Source: Bacteroidota bacterium (GTDB lineage Bacteria; Bacteroidota; Bacteroidia; Bacteroidales; Porphyromonadaceae). From it: 33,630 nucleotides of DNA. The translations under genes and the position numbers were made by a program. Of the stretch, positions 1-7,892 are shown in pieces (within the stretch, counting starts at the first letter, position 1; the number at the start of each line of letters is the position of its first letter). The notes beneath the pieces are model-generated. The model saw only the letters and a list, made by a program, of their open reading frames with translations. It ran no database searches and had not been told where the DNA came from. The stretch covers positions 1 through 33,630 of the forward strand of contig JAEWGA010000052.1 of NCBI GenBank assembly GCA_023388555.1, read 5' to 3'.

Positions 1-37
1 AAATACTATTCAACATGTTAGCTAAGTTTTCTCCCAT
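1..37 (-). CDS. Possible start of a leftward gene (partial, runs off the window)
   Basis: An ATG on the minus strand at 37 opens a frame that stays open to the window edge (12 codons, MGENLANMLNSI); a second in-frame ATG lies at 16. The only support is position: it lies about 80 nt downstream of a leftward promoter-like pair at 120-151. Twelve codons are too few to recognise a protein, and an open frame of this length can occur by chance. Confidence 0.22.
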   Translation of the reverse strand, partial: MGENLANMLNSI

Positions 38-119
38 CCTTTGTCCACCTATATCTCACGATAAAAGCAGGACCTATTGTTAACCTTAAATCTAATACTA
101 TTATGAAAAAACCACACTA

Positions 120-151
120 CAAATATATGTACTATCCTATACATTTACAAA
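120..151 (-). promoter_or_regulatory. Leftward Bacteroidetes-type promoter
   Basis: On the minus strand TTTG (151-148) is followed after 20 bp by TATATTTG (127-120). This matches the TTTG / TAnnTTTG pair with 19-21 bp spacing used by the Bacteroidetes primary sigma factor. It would drive a gene to the left of the window. The region is AT-rich, so a chance match is possible. Confidence 0.45.
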
Positions 152-336
152 TAGTTCAGCAATACTTTGGAGCATAACAAACAACACAAAAGCACAAACG
201 GTTTACATTTTCCATAAGAATAAAGAATACAAATACATAATCTATTTCCCTTACAACATATCCCCTATAAACTGACTATTTTTTTTGCATACTTATAGTT
301 GGAACATCTATACCAGTAGCAAGGTTACTATAAAAG
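152..336. other. AT-rich intergenic DNA, no gene seen
   Basis: Between the leftward promoter-like element and the dnaJ terminator I see no convincing frame, RNA gene or repeat on either strand. Confidence 0.5.
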
Positions 337-377
337 AGGCAACCCTTATAGCCATCCAGTAGCTATAAGGGCTGCCT
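337..377. terminator. Intrinsic terminator after dnaJ
   Basis: A 16-bp inverted repeat (337-352 with 362-377, one mismatch, 9-nt loop) lies just past the dnaJ stop. T-rich tracts flank it on both strands (CTTTTA reading leftward, TTTTGTTTTT reading rightward), so it could work in both directions. Confidence 0.8.
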
Positions 378-407
378 TTTGTTTTTACAAGCAGCTTTAA
401 CGTATGC

Positions 408-1565
408 TCATCGCTCTATTTTACTGCGTTGAGCCTCGGTAAAAGCTTGCTGGTCCTTATCGGTTGGTTGGAACGCTTTTCGGGATTGTATTTCCCGTAC
501 CAGTGCTTCATCTTCCGCGGATAAATCTTTAGGGATATGGATATTGATATAAATCAGTTCATCTCCCATATACCCTGTTCGGAGAGCTGGCAGCCCTTTA
601 TTCCTAAGGCGTAAAATTTTTCCGGGCTGAGTTCCAGGCTCTATTGTTACATTTACACGCCCTTCTAAGGTGGGAATTTCCACCTTTCCTCCCATTATAG
701 CGGTGGATATTGGAATAAGCAAGTTGTAAATAAGGTCGTTCTCGTTACGTACAAACTGCGGATGCCTATCCTCTTCTATATACACCAAAAGGTCTCCGTT
801 AGGGCCTCCATTTTCGCCAGCGTTTCCTCTTCCTTGTAGACTTAGGTGCATACCACCCATAACCCCTTTTGGCACATTAAACGAAATAATTTCTTCCCCC
901 TTATAAACGCCCGATCCGGAACACTTATGGCACTTTTTCGTTATCTGTTTACCTGTACCTCTACATTCTGGGCAAACAGTTTGTGTCCTGATTTGGCCAA
1001 AAATGCTGTTTTGCACCTGATTAACTACGCCTGCACCATTACAAGCGGAACAAGTTTTTACGTCGCTTTCTGTTTCGGCACCCGATCCATGACAATGGTC
1101 GCACTTAACCAGCTTTTTAACCTTTATCTTTTTCTCTACACCATGAAGTACATCTTTAAGGTTTACATGTACAGTAACCCGGATGTCGCCACCTCTGTGT
1201 CCCGCAGGTTCTGCGGAGCTTCCAAAGCCGCCAAAATGGCCGAACCCACCGAAATGGCCGCCAAAGATATCGCCAAAGCGGGCGAATATGTCTTCCATCG
1301 ATGCGCCTTGGTACTGGTAACCACCACCTCCGGCGCCACCTACCCCCTGATGCCCAAACTGGTCGTAGCGGGCTCTTTTGTTAGGGTCGCTAAGCACTTC
1401 ATAAGCCTCTGCGGCTTCCTTAAACTTATCTTCGGCCTCTTTATCACCAGGGTTTTTATCGGGGTGATATTTTATTGCCGTCTTACGATAAGCCTTTTTT
1501 ATTTCATCGTCCGAGGCATTTTTAGCAACCCCTAACACCTCGTAATAATCTCTTTTTTGTTCCAT
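408..1565 (-). CDS. dnaJ: Chaperone DnaJ (Hsp40)
   Basis: Co-chaperone that delivers unfolded cytoplasmic proteins to DnaK (Hsp70) and stimulates its ATPase. The 385-residue product has the full class I layout: J domain at residues 5-70 with the HPD motif at 34-36; a Gly/Phe-rich linker at about 75-118; a zinc domain with four CxxCxGxG repeats at 155-162, 172-179, 198-205 and 212-219; and a C-terminal substrate-binding and dimerisation region. Length is typical. The start MEQKRDYYEVLGV is the usual one for the family. It lies 55 bp downstream of grpE on the same strand, so the two are probably co-transcribed and supply the DnaK cycle together; dnaK itself is not in the window. A terminator follows at 337-377. 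All zinc ligands are present. Confidence 0.97.
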   Translation of the reverse strand: MEQKRDYYEVLGVAKNASDDEIKKAYRKTAIKYHPDKNPGDKEAEDKFKEAAEAYEVLSDPNKRARYDQFGHQGVGGAGGGGYQYQGASMEDIFARFGDIFGGHFGGFGHFGGFGSSAEPAGHRGGDIRVTVHVNLKDVLHGVEKKIKVKKLVKCDHCHGSGAETESDVKTCSACNGAGVVNQVQNSIFGQIRTQTVCPECRGTGKQITKKCHKCSGSGVYKGEEIISFNVPKGVMGGMHLSLQGRGNAGENGGPNGDLLVYIEEDRHPQFVRNENDLIYNLLIPISTAIMGGKVEIPTLEGRVNVTIEPGTQPGKILRLRNKGLPALRTGYMGDELIYINIHIPKDLSAEDEALVREIQSRKAFQPTDKDQQAFTEAQRSKIER

Positions 1566-1620
1566 ATATTGTGTTTAGTACAAATCTTTCTTTAAGGGGG
1601 GAAGGACAGGCATTCTTTTT

Positions 1621-2202
1621 TTACTGGGCAACAACCACTTTGGGGTGCCTTATTACTTTGTCGTACAAGAGGTATCCTTTTTTTACGCAATCGATGATAG
1701 TCCCTGGTTTTTGTCCGTTGCTTGCGGGTACCATGGCTACGGCCTCGTGCATCTCGGGGTCAAAAACTTCACCAATCACTTGCATTTCGGTCACACCCTG
1801 AGTAGTTAACGTTGCTTGGAACTTTTTGTATATCAGCTCCACACCTTCCTGAATAGTTGTAGCATCGGCTTCTTCGGAGGTATGTTCCAAAGCTCGGTCA
1901 AAATCGTCTATAACCTCAAGGAACTGAGTAAGAATGCGTTCACCGGCTGTTTTTATAAGGTCGGCTTTTTCCTTCATGGTACGCTTGCGGTAGTTGTCGT
2001 ACTCGGCAAGGGTACGCAGGTGGGCATCCTTTAAGGTTTCCAGTTCTTCCTTTAATGCGTCCAGCTCATTCTTTTCCTTAGGGGTTTCCTCTTCTTTATT
2101 TTCAATGGAGTTGCCTTCTGGGTTCTCTGCTGTATCCGAAGCTCCTTCTGGTGTTTCTAACAGTTCCTCGGTCGGCTTTTCCTCATTTTTATTTTTTCTC
2201 AT
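1621..2202 (-). CDS. grpE: Nucleotide exchange factor GrpE
   Basis: Exchanges ADP for ATP on DnaK and works with the DnaJ encoded just downstream. I chose the ATG at 2202 (193 residues, MRKNKNEEKP...). Longer in-frame starts at 2232 and 2280 exist, but the extra residues from 2280 are hydrophobic and Cys-rich, unlike GrpE. The protein begins with an acidic, Glu-rich, disordered tail, then a long coiled coil (ELDALKEELETLKDAHLRTL...), the conserved EYDNYRKRT segment, and a C-terminal beta domain ending in HPKVVVAQ with the MHEAV motif. Order and length fit the family. A one-mismatch -7 box (TGTATTTG at 2256-2249) lies upstream, so the pair may have its own promoter as well as read-through from the phosphatase gene. 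The start choice is the main uncertainty; 2232 is a fair alternative. Confidence 0.94.
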   Translation of the reverse strand: MRKNKNEEKPTEELLETPEGASDTAENPEGNSIENKEEETPKEKNELDALKEELETLKDAHLRTLAEYDNYRKRTMKEKADLIKTAGERILTQFLEVIDDFDRALEHTSEEADATTIQEGVELIYKKFQATLTTQGVTEMQVIGEVFDPEMHEAVAMVPASNGQKPGTIIDCVKKGYLLYDKVIRHPKVVVAQ

Positions 2203-2321
2203 AACACGTTTTTTATGCTTGAATATTCTCATTGCTACACACAAGTTGCAAATACATTGCCAAAAGAGGAAGTTTGCCATAATGGCAGACTCCCTCCTGT
2301 GACACCAGTTATATTGCGATG

Positions 2322-2924
2322 TTACGCTTTATCTTCGTTACAGTAAACCATGGTATTAACAGAGCCGTAAGGTGGTACGTCCCGGAATATCCCTTCCAAA
2401 GAGATGTTGCCACGCAAGTAGGCTGCTGTATTAATAACGCCGCCATGGCAGAACACAGCCACACGCCCTGTGGGGTAGAGTTCCCGAACGTTGGCAATAA
2501 AGGAGGCTACTCTTGCAAAAAACTGCTCTAATGTTTCGCCATCCTTTGGTGGAGTTTGGTGCCATGTAGCAAACCATTCGTCCAGAGTGCGCCCCTGCAT
2601 CAACTCGGACCAAGGGCGAGTTTCCCACTCTCCAAAATTCAGTTCCATTACGCGGTTATCTCGTATAGCCTCGGGATAACCACAATAGGTAGCTAACTGA
2701 GCTGCCCGAGAGAGGGGGCTTGTATACACTGCCTTGTAGTTCCTGCCCTCAATAGCGGAGCGCACTTGTTGTGCCTCTTGTTCGAAGGAGGCAGAAACGG
2801 GGATGTCGGTATGGCCGTAGCAGGTAGTTCCATCTACCTGTAAGGAGGTGTGCCGAATCCAATCGATAACCAAACAGTTATTTTTCTCTTGTCCTGTTAA
2901 ATCCACGGTTACTTTATTGTTCAT
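2322..2924 (-). CDS. Histidine phosphatase family protein, alpha-ribazole phosphatase (CobC)-like
   Basis: A 200-residue member of the phosphoglycerate-mutase-like histidine phosphatase superfamily. Seen: the phospho-histidine motif in RHT form (R24-H25-T26), CYGHTD at 35-40, the substrate-side SPLSRA at 69-74, a probable general acid E94 in MELNFGEWE, and the second catalytic His in CHGG (H160). RHT instead of RHG, together with the CYGxTD motif, is characteristic of the CobC subgroup, which removes the phosphate from alpha-ribazole 5'-phosphate in the lower-ligand branch of cobalamin synthesis. That role is inferred from motifs alone; no other cobalamin gene is nearby, so a general phosphatase role is possible. 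Its ATG overlaps the stop of the S4-domain gene by 4 bp (ATGA, 2924-2921), implying translational coupling. The N-terminus has about 18 residues more than the typical family start. Confidence 0.85.
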   Translation of the reverse strand: MNNKVTVDLTGQEKNNCLVIDWIRHTSLQVDGTTCYGHTDIPVSASFEQEAQQVRSAIEGRNYKAVYTSPLSRAAQLATYCGYPEAIRDNRVMELNFGEWETRPWSELMQGRTLDEWFATWHQTPPKDGETLEQFFARVASFIANVRELYPTGRVAVFCHGGVINTAAYLRGNISLEGIFRDVPPYGSVNTMVYCNEDKA

Positions 2925-3280
2925 TCTTCTATATCGCTAAAGCGCATGCGTTGGGGGCGTTGGTGCCCTTTGTACCCTCCTTTTTTGGGCAATTTATGCC
3001 GTGGGCTGGAGTTTTTCTTTCCTGCGCGAGTAGTTTCCTGGAGGGCGCGGTACTGGTTTTCCTGCTCCCGGTCCGCATGCTCTTGCTTTACCTTTTTAAA
3101 GATGCCCTTAAGCGGAATTTTAACGGCATCCAGTTCTACCACGTCGTTTATTTCTGCTTTGTCCCCAATAGCGACAACCTCGCCATTGCGTGTTACACGC
3201 CCTTGGCGGATAAATTCTTCAGCCTCCTTGCGCGTGTAGTTATAATACTCGCTTAGAATTCGACTGATACGGATTTCCAT
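2921..3280 (-). CDS. S4-domain RNA-binding protein
   Basis: A 119-residue protein with an S4 RNA-binding fold at residues 1-60: IRISRILSEY, then RKEAEEFIRQGRVTRNGEVV and a GDKAEINDVVEL segment. A very basic C-terminal tail follows (several Lys/Arg clusters), ending in an acidic FSDIEE. It looks like the S4 module of an RluB-type pseudouridine synthase or an Hsp15-type protein, but no synthase catalytic domain is attached. Binding to structured RNA, probably rRNA, is therefore inferred; the exact target is unknown. It is the first gene of the leftward cluster S4 - phosphatase - grpE - dnaJ and overlaps the phosphatase by 4 bp. Confidence 0.85.
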   Translation of the reverse strand: MEIRISRILSEYYNYTRKEAEEFIRQGRVTRNGEVVAIGDKAEINDVVELDAVKIPLKGIFKKVKQEHADREQENQYRALQETTRAGKKNSSPRHKLPKKGGYKGHQRPQRMRFSDIEE

Positions 3281-3527
3281 AATTCAGAATAAAAAAAAGT
3301 AGGTGTTATACCATTTTGGCCTTGTTACATCTTGCTTTTGCCCCTAATAAGCAGGCATGCTTCATGAGTTAAAGAAGAATGCATGCCTTGGCTTTCAGTT
3401 TTGGGCGGTCTAAGTTAACTAAAAAAACATTGCTTACCTACCTGCTAACAATGGTATGCCTAACTTTTATATTTCTTTGGGAGGGGAAAGCGGTACTACG
3501 TCTATGGGGCAAGAGGCTCCTAAGCAA
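3281..3527. other. Intergenic region with a small inverted repeat
   Basis: No gene supported. An 8-bp perfect inverted repeat AGGCATGC / GCATGCCT (3353-3360 and 3381-3388, 20-nt loop) lies about 75 bp upstream of the S4 gene start, where it could be an operator or leader structure for the leftward operon. A rightward open frame (3379-3819) crosses the terminator and runs antisense to the Cbp1-like gene; I treat it as spurious. Confidence 0.4.
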
Positions 3528-3564
3528 AACGTCCGAACAGCTCATTAAAAACTGTTCGGACGTT
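3528..3564 (-). terminator. Intrinsic terminator after the Cbp1-like lipoprotein gene
   Basis: Perfect 13-bp inverted repeat (3528-3540 with 3552-3564; AACGTCCGAACAG and its complement) with an 11-nt loop, 25 bp past the stop of the leftward gene, followed on that strand by TTTTGCTT. Confidence 0.85.
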
Positions 3565-3588
3565 CACAGTGGCTATGTTACCACTATA

Positions 3589-4479
3589 TTAGTTAGGTGT
3601 TACCTCTATGACAAGATACTTTCCATTTCCCCAAAACTCTTTTTTATTAAGAATTTGGAGCACTTTATTACCCTCCGAGTCGTCGATAAACTTATAAGAG
3701 CTTGTAGGGTGATTTGTACGGACTCTTGCCTTCTTGGCAAACAAAGATATGGTAGATACTTCGCGGGTATCAATAGGCAAGAAGTAATCCTTGTTAAAGC
3801 CTTCGGGCAACACTTTTAAGGAGCTAAACAGCCCGCCACCAGCCAATATGTTTTGCTCTTTAAGCTCGGACACGCTACCAAAGCAATAGTAGGCAGTGTA
3901 AAGTGCCGACTCTTGCTCTTTAATCTTCGCCTCTTGCTGGTGTGCTGTTTGTGCTAAGTCCTGGACGTTTTGCGTTAAGTTAGCATTCAGGCTATCTAAT
4001 TCATTAATACGAATATCCTTCATGCTAAGTTGTTGGCGTAGTTGTGCCAGCTCGGTTTCTTTGTTTTGTAACTCTTGGGTTATCCGTGCAATACGCGCAG
4101 CAAGGGCTTTGGACTTGATGGTGTTGTTTTTTAGTTCCTCGTTCAGTTTCTCTATTTGTTCCCTGTTCTTTTTCAGGGTGTTGGCAATAACCTGCATGTT
4201 GGCACGTATCTCTTCTTGGGTAGAGGGAGATAAGTCACCGCCCTTATTCTTTAAGGAGACGTAGTTTTCCGACTCCCGTATCTCGGCAAAGTTATTTTCC
4301 ACTTCATTAATAAGCGATAGCATCTCCTCTAAGTGTTGGTCCGACTTTTGGGAGATTATTTGCAAAGAGTCGTACTGGGCTTGTAGTTTCTTATAGGCAG
4401 TAGAGTTTTCCCCACAAGAAGCCATTAGGAGTGCTACGCAGCAGGTTGCTACTATTAGTCGAATAGTCTTCATATCCAA
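3589..4479 (-). CDS. Coiled-coil lipoprotein resembling the Cbp1 (collagen-binding adhesin) family
   Basis: A 296-residue predicted lipoprotein. Signal peptide at residues 1-21 with lipobox LMASC (Cys22), so it should be anchored in the membrane and possibly surface exposed. Residues about 28-195 are one long, charged coiled coil (repeated Glu/Gln/Lys/Leu heptads). A Cys-poor globular end follows, with the pattern YYCFGSVSELKEQNIL, FNKDYFLPID and KYLVIEV. From memory this order (lipobox, coiled coil, F-G-x-x-S-E-L-K-E-Q, NKDYF, KYLVI) matches Bacteroides proteins annotated as Cbp1-family collagen-binding adhesins; collagen binding here is not shown by the sequence. It follows rsmI with a 1-bp gap, so it is co-transcribed with two cytoplasmic-type genes, which argues for a general envelope role as much as for adhesion. 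Confidence 0.8.
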   Translation of the reverse strand: MDMKTIRLIVATCCVALLMASCGENSTAYKKLQAQYDSLQIISQKSDQHLEEMLSLINEVENNFAEIRESENYVSLKNKGGDLSPSTQEEIRANMQVIANTLKKNREQIEKLNEELKNNTIKSKALAARIARITQELQNKETELAQLRQQLSMKDIRINELDSLNANLTQNVQDLAQTAHQQEAKIKEQESALYTAYYCFGSVSELKEQNILAGGGLFSSLKVLPEGFNKDYFLPIDTREVSTISLFAKKARVRTNHPTSSYKFIDDSEGNKVLQILNKKEFWGNGKYLVIEVTPN

Positions 4480-4480
4480 A

Positions 4481-5212
4481 TTAGTTATTAGTTGTTTTGT
4501 ATTTATTTACATGTTGGCGAGATGTACGTGGTGCCGGAGCAACCAAAACTACTATTTCTCCCAACGGTGAATGCTCTTGAAAATGTTGTGCCACCTCTGT
4601 AATGGTGCCACGCACATACGCTTCGTGCAACTTTGTCAGCTCCCGGGCAACTACAACTTCACGGGTAGGCTCCACTATTTCCGCCACCTGCAACAACAGT
4701 AGCAGTAACCGGTTAGGAGCTTCATAGTAAATAGTTGTATGGTCGCACTCCAACAGGGATTGCAACCGTGCCAACCGTCCTTTTTTAGGGGGTAAAAAGC
4801 CTTCAAACCTAAAGCGGTCGCAGGGCAACCCCGAAGCCACCAATGCTGTAATAGCAGCAGTAGCTCCTGGCAAACAGGACACCGTCAATCCTTGCTGTAA
4901 ACAAGTACGGATAAGCAAATACCCGGGGTCGCTAATGCCTGGCGTTCCGGCATCGGTAACCATTGCAACATTAGCCCCGTTAGCTATGTCGGCGGCTATT
5001 TTCTTTGCCAACGCGTGTTCGTTGTGCATATGGAAAGCACGAAGGGGGGTTGTTATTCCGTAGGCTTTCATCAGTTTGGCACTGGTACGCGTATCTTCGG
5101 CTAAAACGTAGTCGGCCTCCTTCAACAAACGCACTGCCCTATAGGTAATATCTTCTAAGTTCCCAATAGGTGTAGGAATAATAATAAGGGGATGCGTATG
5201 CATACTAAACAA
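4481..5212 (-). CDS. rsmI: 16S rRNA (cytidine-1402-2'-O)-methyltransferase RsmI
   Basis: S-adenosylmethionine-dependent methyltransferase of the tetrapyrrole-methylase fold that 2'-O-methylates C1402 of 16S rRNA in the ribosomal P site. The 243-residue sequence carries the family signatures: IIPTPIGNLEDITYRAVR near the start, DYVLAEDTRTS, the SAM-binding VTDAGTPGISDPGY, LPGATAAITALVASGLP, FEGFLPPKKGRR-like, YEAPNRL, and VARELTKLHE followed by GEIVVLV. Start: ATG at 5212; an internal Met (residue 4) is equally possible. It sits 2 bp after the upstream small coiled-coil gene and 1 bp before the lipoprotein gene. Confidence 0.95.
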   Translation of the reverse strand: MFSMHTHPLIIIPTPIGNLEDITYRAVRLLKEADYVLAEDTRTSAKLMKAYGITTPLRAFHMHNEHALAKKIAADIANGANVAMVTDAGTPGISDPGYLLIRTCLQQGLTVSCLPGATAAITALVASGLPCDRFRFEGFLPPKKGRLARLQSLLECDHTTIYYEAPNRLLLLLLQVAEIVEPTREVVVARELTKLHEAYVRGTITEVAQHFQEHSPLGEIVVLVAPAPRTSRQHVNKYKTTNN

Positions 5213-5214
5213 AA

Positions 5215-5727
5215 TTAGGAGTTGTAGTACGGACGCAGAAGTTCATAAAAGTCGCATACCTCTTTCCTGTCCATATCCCACTGCAATACGTCCGTAAGGT
5301 ATTTCTGCAGGTCGGCCAAGGAGTGTAACTTTTCCAGTTCCTCCAGCACACGTTCCATTTCAAGGGGGTCGTTGGCAAACAGCTCGCAACGGAAACGGAA
5401 GTAGTCTACAACACTAATATTCTCTTTAACCGAGCGCACAGTGTTTCCCAAACCTGTTGTTGGGCTAATGTTAGAAGAGGCACCCGCCTCCTGTTGGGCT
5501 ACTAAGGGCTTGGGAGCAAAGTCGTTCAGCGTTGGGCTTGGTAGTGGTTCAAAGGCATTTAGCTCCACCTCTTCGTTGCTTTGTGCAGGAGAAGAAGGAG
5601 CAGGAATAGGAGCTACCTCTTCCCTGTTCTGCCACTGTTGCAACTGCAAACGAATGCTCGCAAGTTCTTTTTCCAAGAACTGTATGCGCAATAGCATTTG
5701 CTGTATTTCGTCTCTTCTACTACTCAT
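5215..5727 (-). CDS. Small coiled-coil protein of unknown function
   Basis: 170 residues, cytoplasmic (no signal or membrane segment). Three parts are visible: an N-terminal coiled coil at 5-35 (RDEIQQMLLRIQFLEKELAS), a Pro/Ala/Ser-rich linker at about 38-95, and a compact C-terminal helical domain at 100-168 (ISVVDYFRFRCELFANDP, then LEELEKLHSLADLQKYL and a terminal DFYELLRPYY). The C-terminal part resembles a short conserved domain I recall in Bacteroidales hypothetical proteins (start 'SLNDRFLF..ELF', ending 'W....V..FL.L..R'), with no assigned function. First gene of the operon with rsmI (2-bp gap). A -7 box (TACATTTG) lies 24 bp upstream of the ATG, which supports this start. Confidence 0.75.
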   Translation of the reverse strand: MSSRRDEIQQMLLRIQFLEKELASIRLQLQQWQNREEVAPIPAPSSPAQSNEEVELNAFEPLPSPTLNDFAPKPLVAQQEAGASSNISPTTGLGNTVRSVKENISVVDYFRFRCELFANDPLEMERVLEELEKLHSLADLQKYLTDVLQWDMDRKEVCDFYELLRPYYNS

Positions 5728-5750
5728 GGTTATTCGTGCGAGTATGGCAA

Positions 5751-5758
5751 CAAATGTA
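5751..5758 (-). promoter_or_regulatory. -7 promoter element for the coiled-coil / rsmI / lipoprotein operon
   Basis: TACATTTG on the minus strand, a perfect TAnnTTTG match, 24 bp before the ATG at 5727. I see no good TTTG box about 20 bp further upstream. Confidence 0.5.
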
Positions 5759-5835
5759 TATAAAAATCATTAAGTAGCCCCCTATTTCCCGTCTTTTAGC
5801 AACATAAAATCCGCGTTACTACCCATATAAACAAA

Positions 5836-5867
5836 GGCACTTTAGGGTATTTCAACCTTAAAGTGCC
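5836..5867 (-). terminator. Intrinsic terminator after the phosphohexomutase gene
   Basis: Inverted repeat GGCACTTTA / TAAAGTGCC extended inward by three more pairs after one mismatch (5836-5848 with 5855-5867), followed leftward by TTTGTTTATA. It lies 31 bp past the stop at 5898. Confidence 0.75.
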
Positions 5868-5897
5868 CTTGCAAAGGGGTATAGGGGGGGGAGCAAA

Positions 5898-7649
5898 TCA
5901 AATGCCCAGGTCCTTACAAATTTGCGCCACACGCTCTTCGCTTTGGCGTTGCAATTCGGGCAGCTCCGTACAATCCTTCACGGGGGCATGTAACTCTATA
6001 TAAAACTTTATTTTGGGTTCTGTCCCCGATGGCCGTATGGATAACCGACTGCCATCCTCGGCCTTGTACTGGAGCACATTGCTTGTGGTAGGCATATCCA
6101 AAGTAAAGGTTTCCTCTTTATCCAACATTCTACCCTTTAAGTTGGAATAATCCAACACCTCTATTATTCTGCTACCGGCCAATGTGGCAGGTGGGTTTGC
6201 GCGGAAGTTTCGCATCATAGCTTCAATTTCTTCGGCACCGCTCTTTCCTGGCCGTACAATAGAGATACCTTTTTCGTAAGAGTATCCGTATTCGCAGTAG
6301 ATGTGTTGTAACAGCTGGTACAACGTCATACCTTTATCTTTGGCCCAAGCTGCTATCTCTGCTAAAATAACACATGCCGAGGCCGAGTTTTTATCCCTAC
6401 AGAAGTCCTCCCACAGGTAACCATAGCTTTCTTCGCCTCCACCTATGTATTCTTTTTTGCCTTCGTTTTTGCGCATTACGTCCGCAATCCACTTGAAGCC
6501 CGTATAGCAGTCGAACAGCTGCACATGGTTCTTATCGGCTATGTTCCGAATTAAGTCGGTAGTAACAATAGTCTTAACCAAGTATTGGTTATCGTTCAAC
6601 TGTCCTAACTCCTTGCGTCGTTCTATGGCATAATAAGCGTACAGCAAACAGGTTTGGTTGCCGTTAATCAAAACAAAATTTCCTTCGTTATCGCGGCAAG
6701 CAGAGCCTATACGGTCGGCATCCGGGTCCGAAGCCAAAACCAGCTCGGCTCCAACTTCCTGCGCCTTAGCCACAGCCATGGACAAGGCTGCTTTTTCTTC
6801 GGGGTTAGGCGACTCTACAGTAGGGAAATCGCCACTAATAACGTCTTGCTCCGGAACGTTGTATACCGCAGTAAATCCAGCTGCTTTAAGGGCATCGGGA
6901 ACAATTTTAATACCAGCACCATGGATTGGTGTGTACACTATTTTTAGGTCGTGCTGACGCGAACGAGCCTCGGGAGCCAATGTAACACCAATAATATCCT
7001 GGATAAATTGCTTATCCATATCCTTGCCCAAAATAGTAACCTTGGAAGCATCGCCAGTAAAGCGGATGTCGCTAACCTTTTTAATTTGGTTTACCTCGGC
7101 TATAACATTGCGGTCGTGAGGAGCTATCATTTGTGCGCCATCGCTCCAATAGGCTTTGTAACCGTTGTATATCTTGGGGTTGTGGGAGGCTGTAATCATG
7201 ATACCACTTTGGCATCCTAACTTCCGGATAGCGTACGAAACCTCGGGCGTAGGGCGCAAATCCTCAAAAAAGTAAACCTTAATACCGTTTGCGGTAAAAA
7301 TATCGGCTGCTATCTGGGCAAAATTTCTACTGTTATGCCTACAGTCGTGACCAATGACCACCTTTATTTCGGCCTCGCCAAACTCTTTACGCAAGTAGTT
7401 GGATAGTCCTTGGGTTGCAGCCCCCACAGTATATTTGTTCATACGGTTGGAACCTGCTCCCATTATGCCACGAAGCCCCCCTGTTCCAAACTCCAGGTCC
7501 TTGTAAAAGGACTCTATAAGGTCCGTTTTATCGGGGTTATCTATCATGGCCTGCACTTGGGCTCGTGTTTCCTCATCATATTCTGGGGAAAGCCATACCT
7601 GCGCTTTTTTCAATACGCTTTCAAGTAATTCTGCTTTTTCTGTACTCAT
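5898..7649 (-). CDS. Phospho-sugar mutase (phosphoglucomutase / phosphomannomutase family)
   Basis: Alpha-D-phosphohexomutase that moves a phosphate between C1 and C6 of a hexose through a phosphoserine and a bisphosphorylated intermediate, feeding glycogen, nucleotide-sugar and envelope glycan synthesis. The 583-residue length fits the longer PgcA-like (PGM2-type) group. Motifs in order: FGTGGLRG at 54-61; the active-site loop TASHNP at 153-158 with phosphoserine S155; YTPIHGAG at 239-246; the Mg-binding loop DPDADR at 308-313; the sugar-recognition loop GGGEESYG at 403-410; and the phosphate-binding RPSGTEPK at 539-546. All key residues are intact. Glucose versus mannose preference cannot be read from the sequence. 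It is monocistronic, with its own promoter (7704-7734) and terminator (5836-5867). Confidence 0.95.
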   Translation of the reverse strand: MSTEKAELLESVLKKAQVWLSPEYDEETRAQVQAMIDNPDKTDLIESFYKDLEFGTGGLRGIMGAGSNRMNKYTVGAATQGLSNYLRKEFGEAEIKVVIGHDCRHNSRNFAQIAADIFTANGIKVYFFEDLRPTPEVSYAIRKLGCQSGIMITASHNPKIYNGYKAYWSDGAQMIAPHDRNVIAEVNQIKKVSDIRFTGDASKVTILGKDMDKQFIQDIIGVTLAPEARSRQHDLKIVYTPIHGAGIKIVPDALKAAGFTAVYNVPEQDVISGDFPTVESPNPEEKAALSMAVAKAQEVGAELVLASDPDADRIGSACRDNEGNFVLINGNQTCLLYAYYAIERRKELGQLNDNQYLVKTIVTTDLIRNIADKNHVQLFDCYTGFKWIADVMRKNEGKKEYIGGGEESYGYLWEDFCRDKNSASACVILAEIAAWAKDKGMTLYQLLQHIYCEYGYSYEKGISIVRPGKSGAEEIEAMMRNFRANPPATLAGSRIIEVLDYSNLKGRMLDKEETFTLDMPTTSNVLQYKAEDGSRLSIRPSGTEPKIKFYIELHAPVKDCTELPELQRQSEERVAQICKDLGI

Positions 7650-7703
7650 ATTTATTGGATGTTTATAATACTATTCTTCATTACAGGGTTGTTTACCTCC
7701 CCA

Positions 7704-7734
7704 CAAATATAACCATTTGAGTTACTAAGCCCAA
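7704..7734 (-). promoter_or_regulatory. Promoter of the phosphohexomutase gene
   Basis: Minus strand: TTG (7734-7732), 20-bp spacer, TATATTTG (7711-7704). This is a good match to the Bacteroidetes -33/-7 consensus. Predicted leader of roughly 48 nt to the ATG at 7649. Confidence 0.65.
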
Positions 7735-7813
7735 CAAGTAACACTAATTATCTCCAATAATACCGGTTTACTTTTTTGATATGCGGTAAGCACACACAAT
7801 AATATATATAAGT

Positions 7814-7870
7814 AACAGGCTCGTTATGGCAAATAGCCCTTTTTGTAGCTAAAGCCATAGCGTGCCTGTT
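7814..7870. terminator. Stem-loop downstream of the aldo/keto reductase remnant
   Basis: Long inverted repeat (7814-7830 with 7854-7870, 15 of 17 paired; AACAGGC / GCCTGTT at the base). A CTTTTTTTA run follows on the plus strand; the leftward side has only ACTTATATAT. It is positioned to end leftward transcription from the remnant at 7893, although the better T-run points right. Confidence 0.55.
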
Positions 7871-7892
7871 CTTTTTTTAGGAGGTATTTCTT

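Noticed and set aside
846..1535. 229-codon rightward frame opposite dnaJ
   Set aside because: Antisense to an intact, fully recognisable dnaJ; no family features of its own.
3379..3819. 146-codon rightward frame
   Set aside because: Runs through a strong terminator hairpin and into the antisense of the Cbp1-like gene; no recognisable domain.
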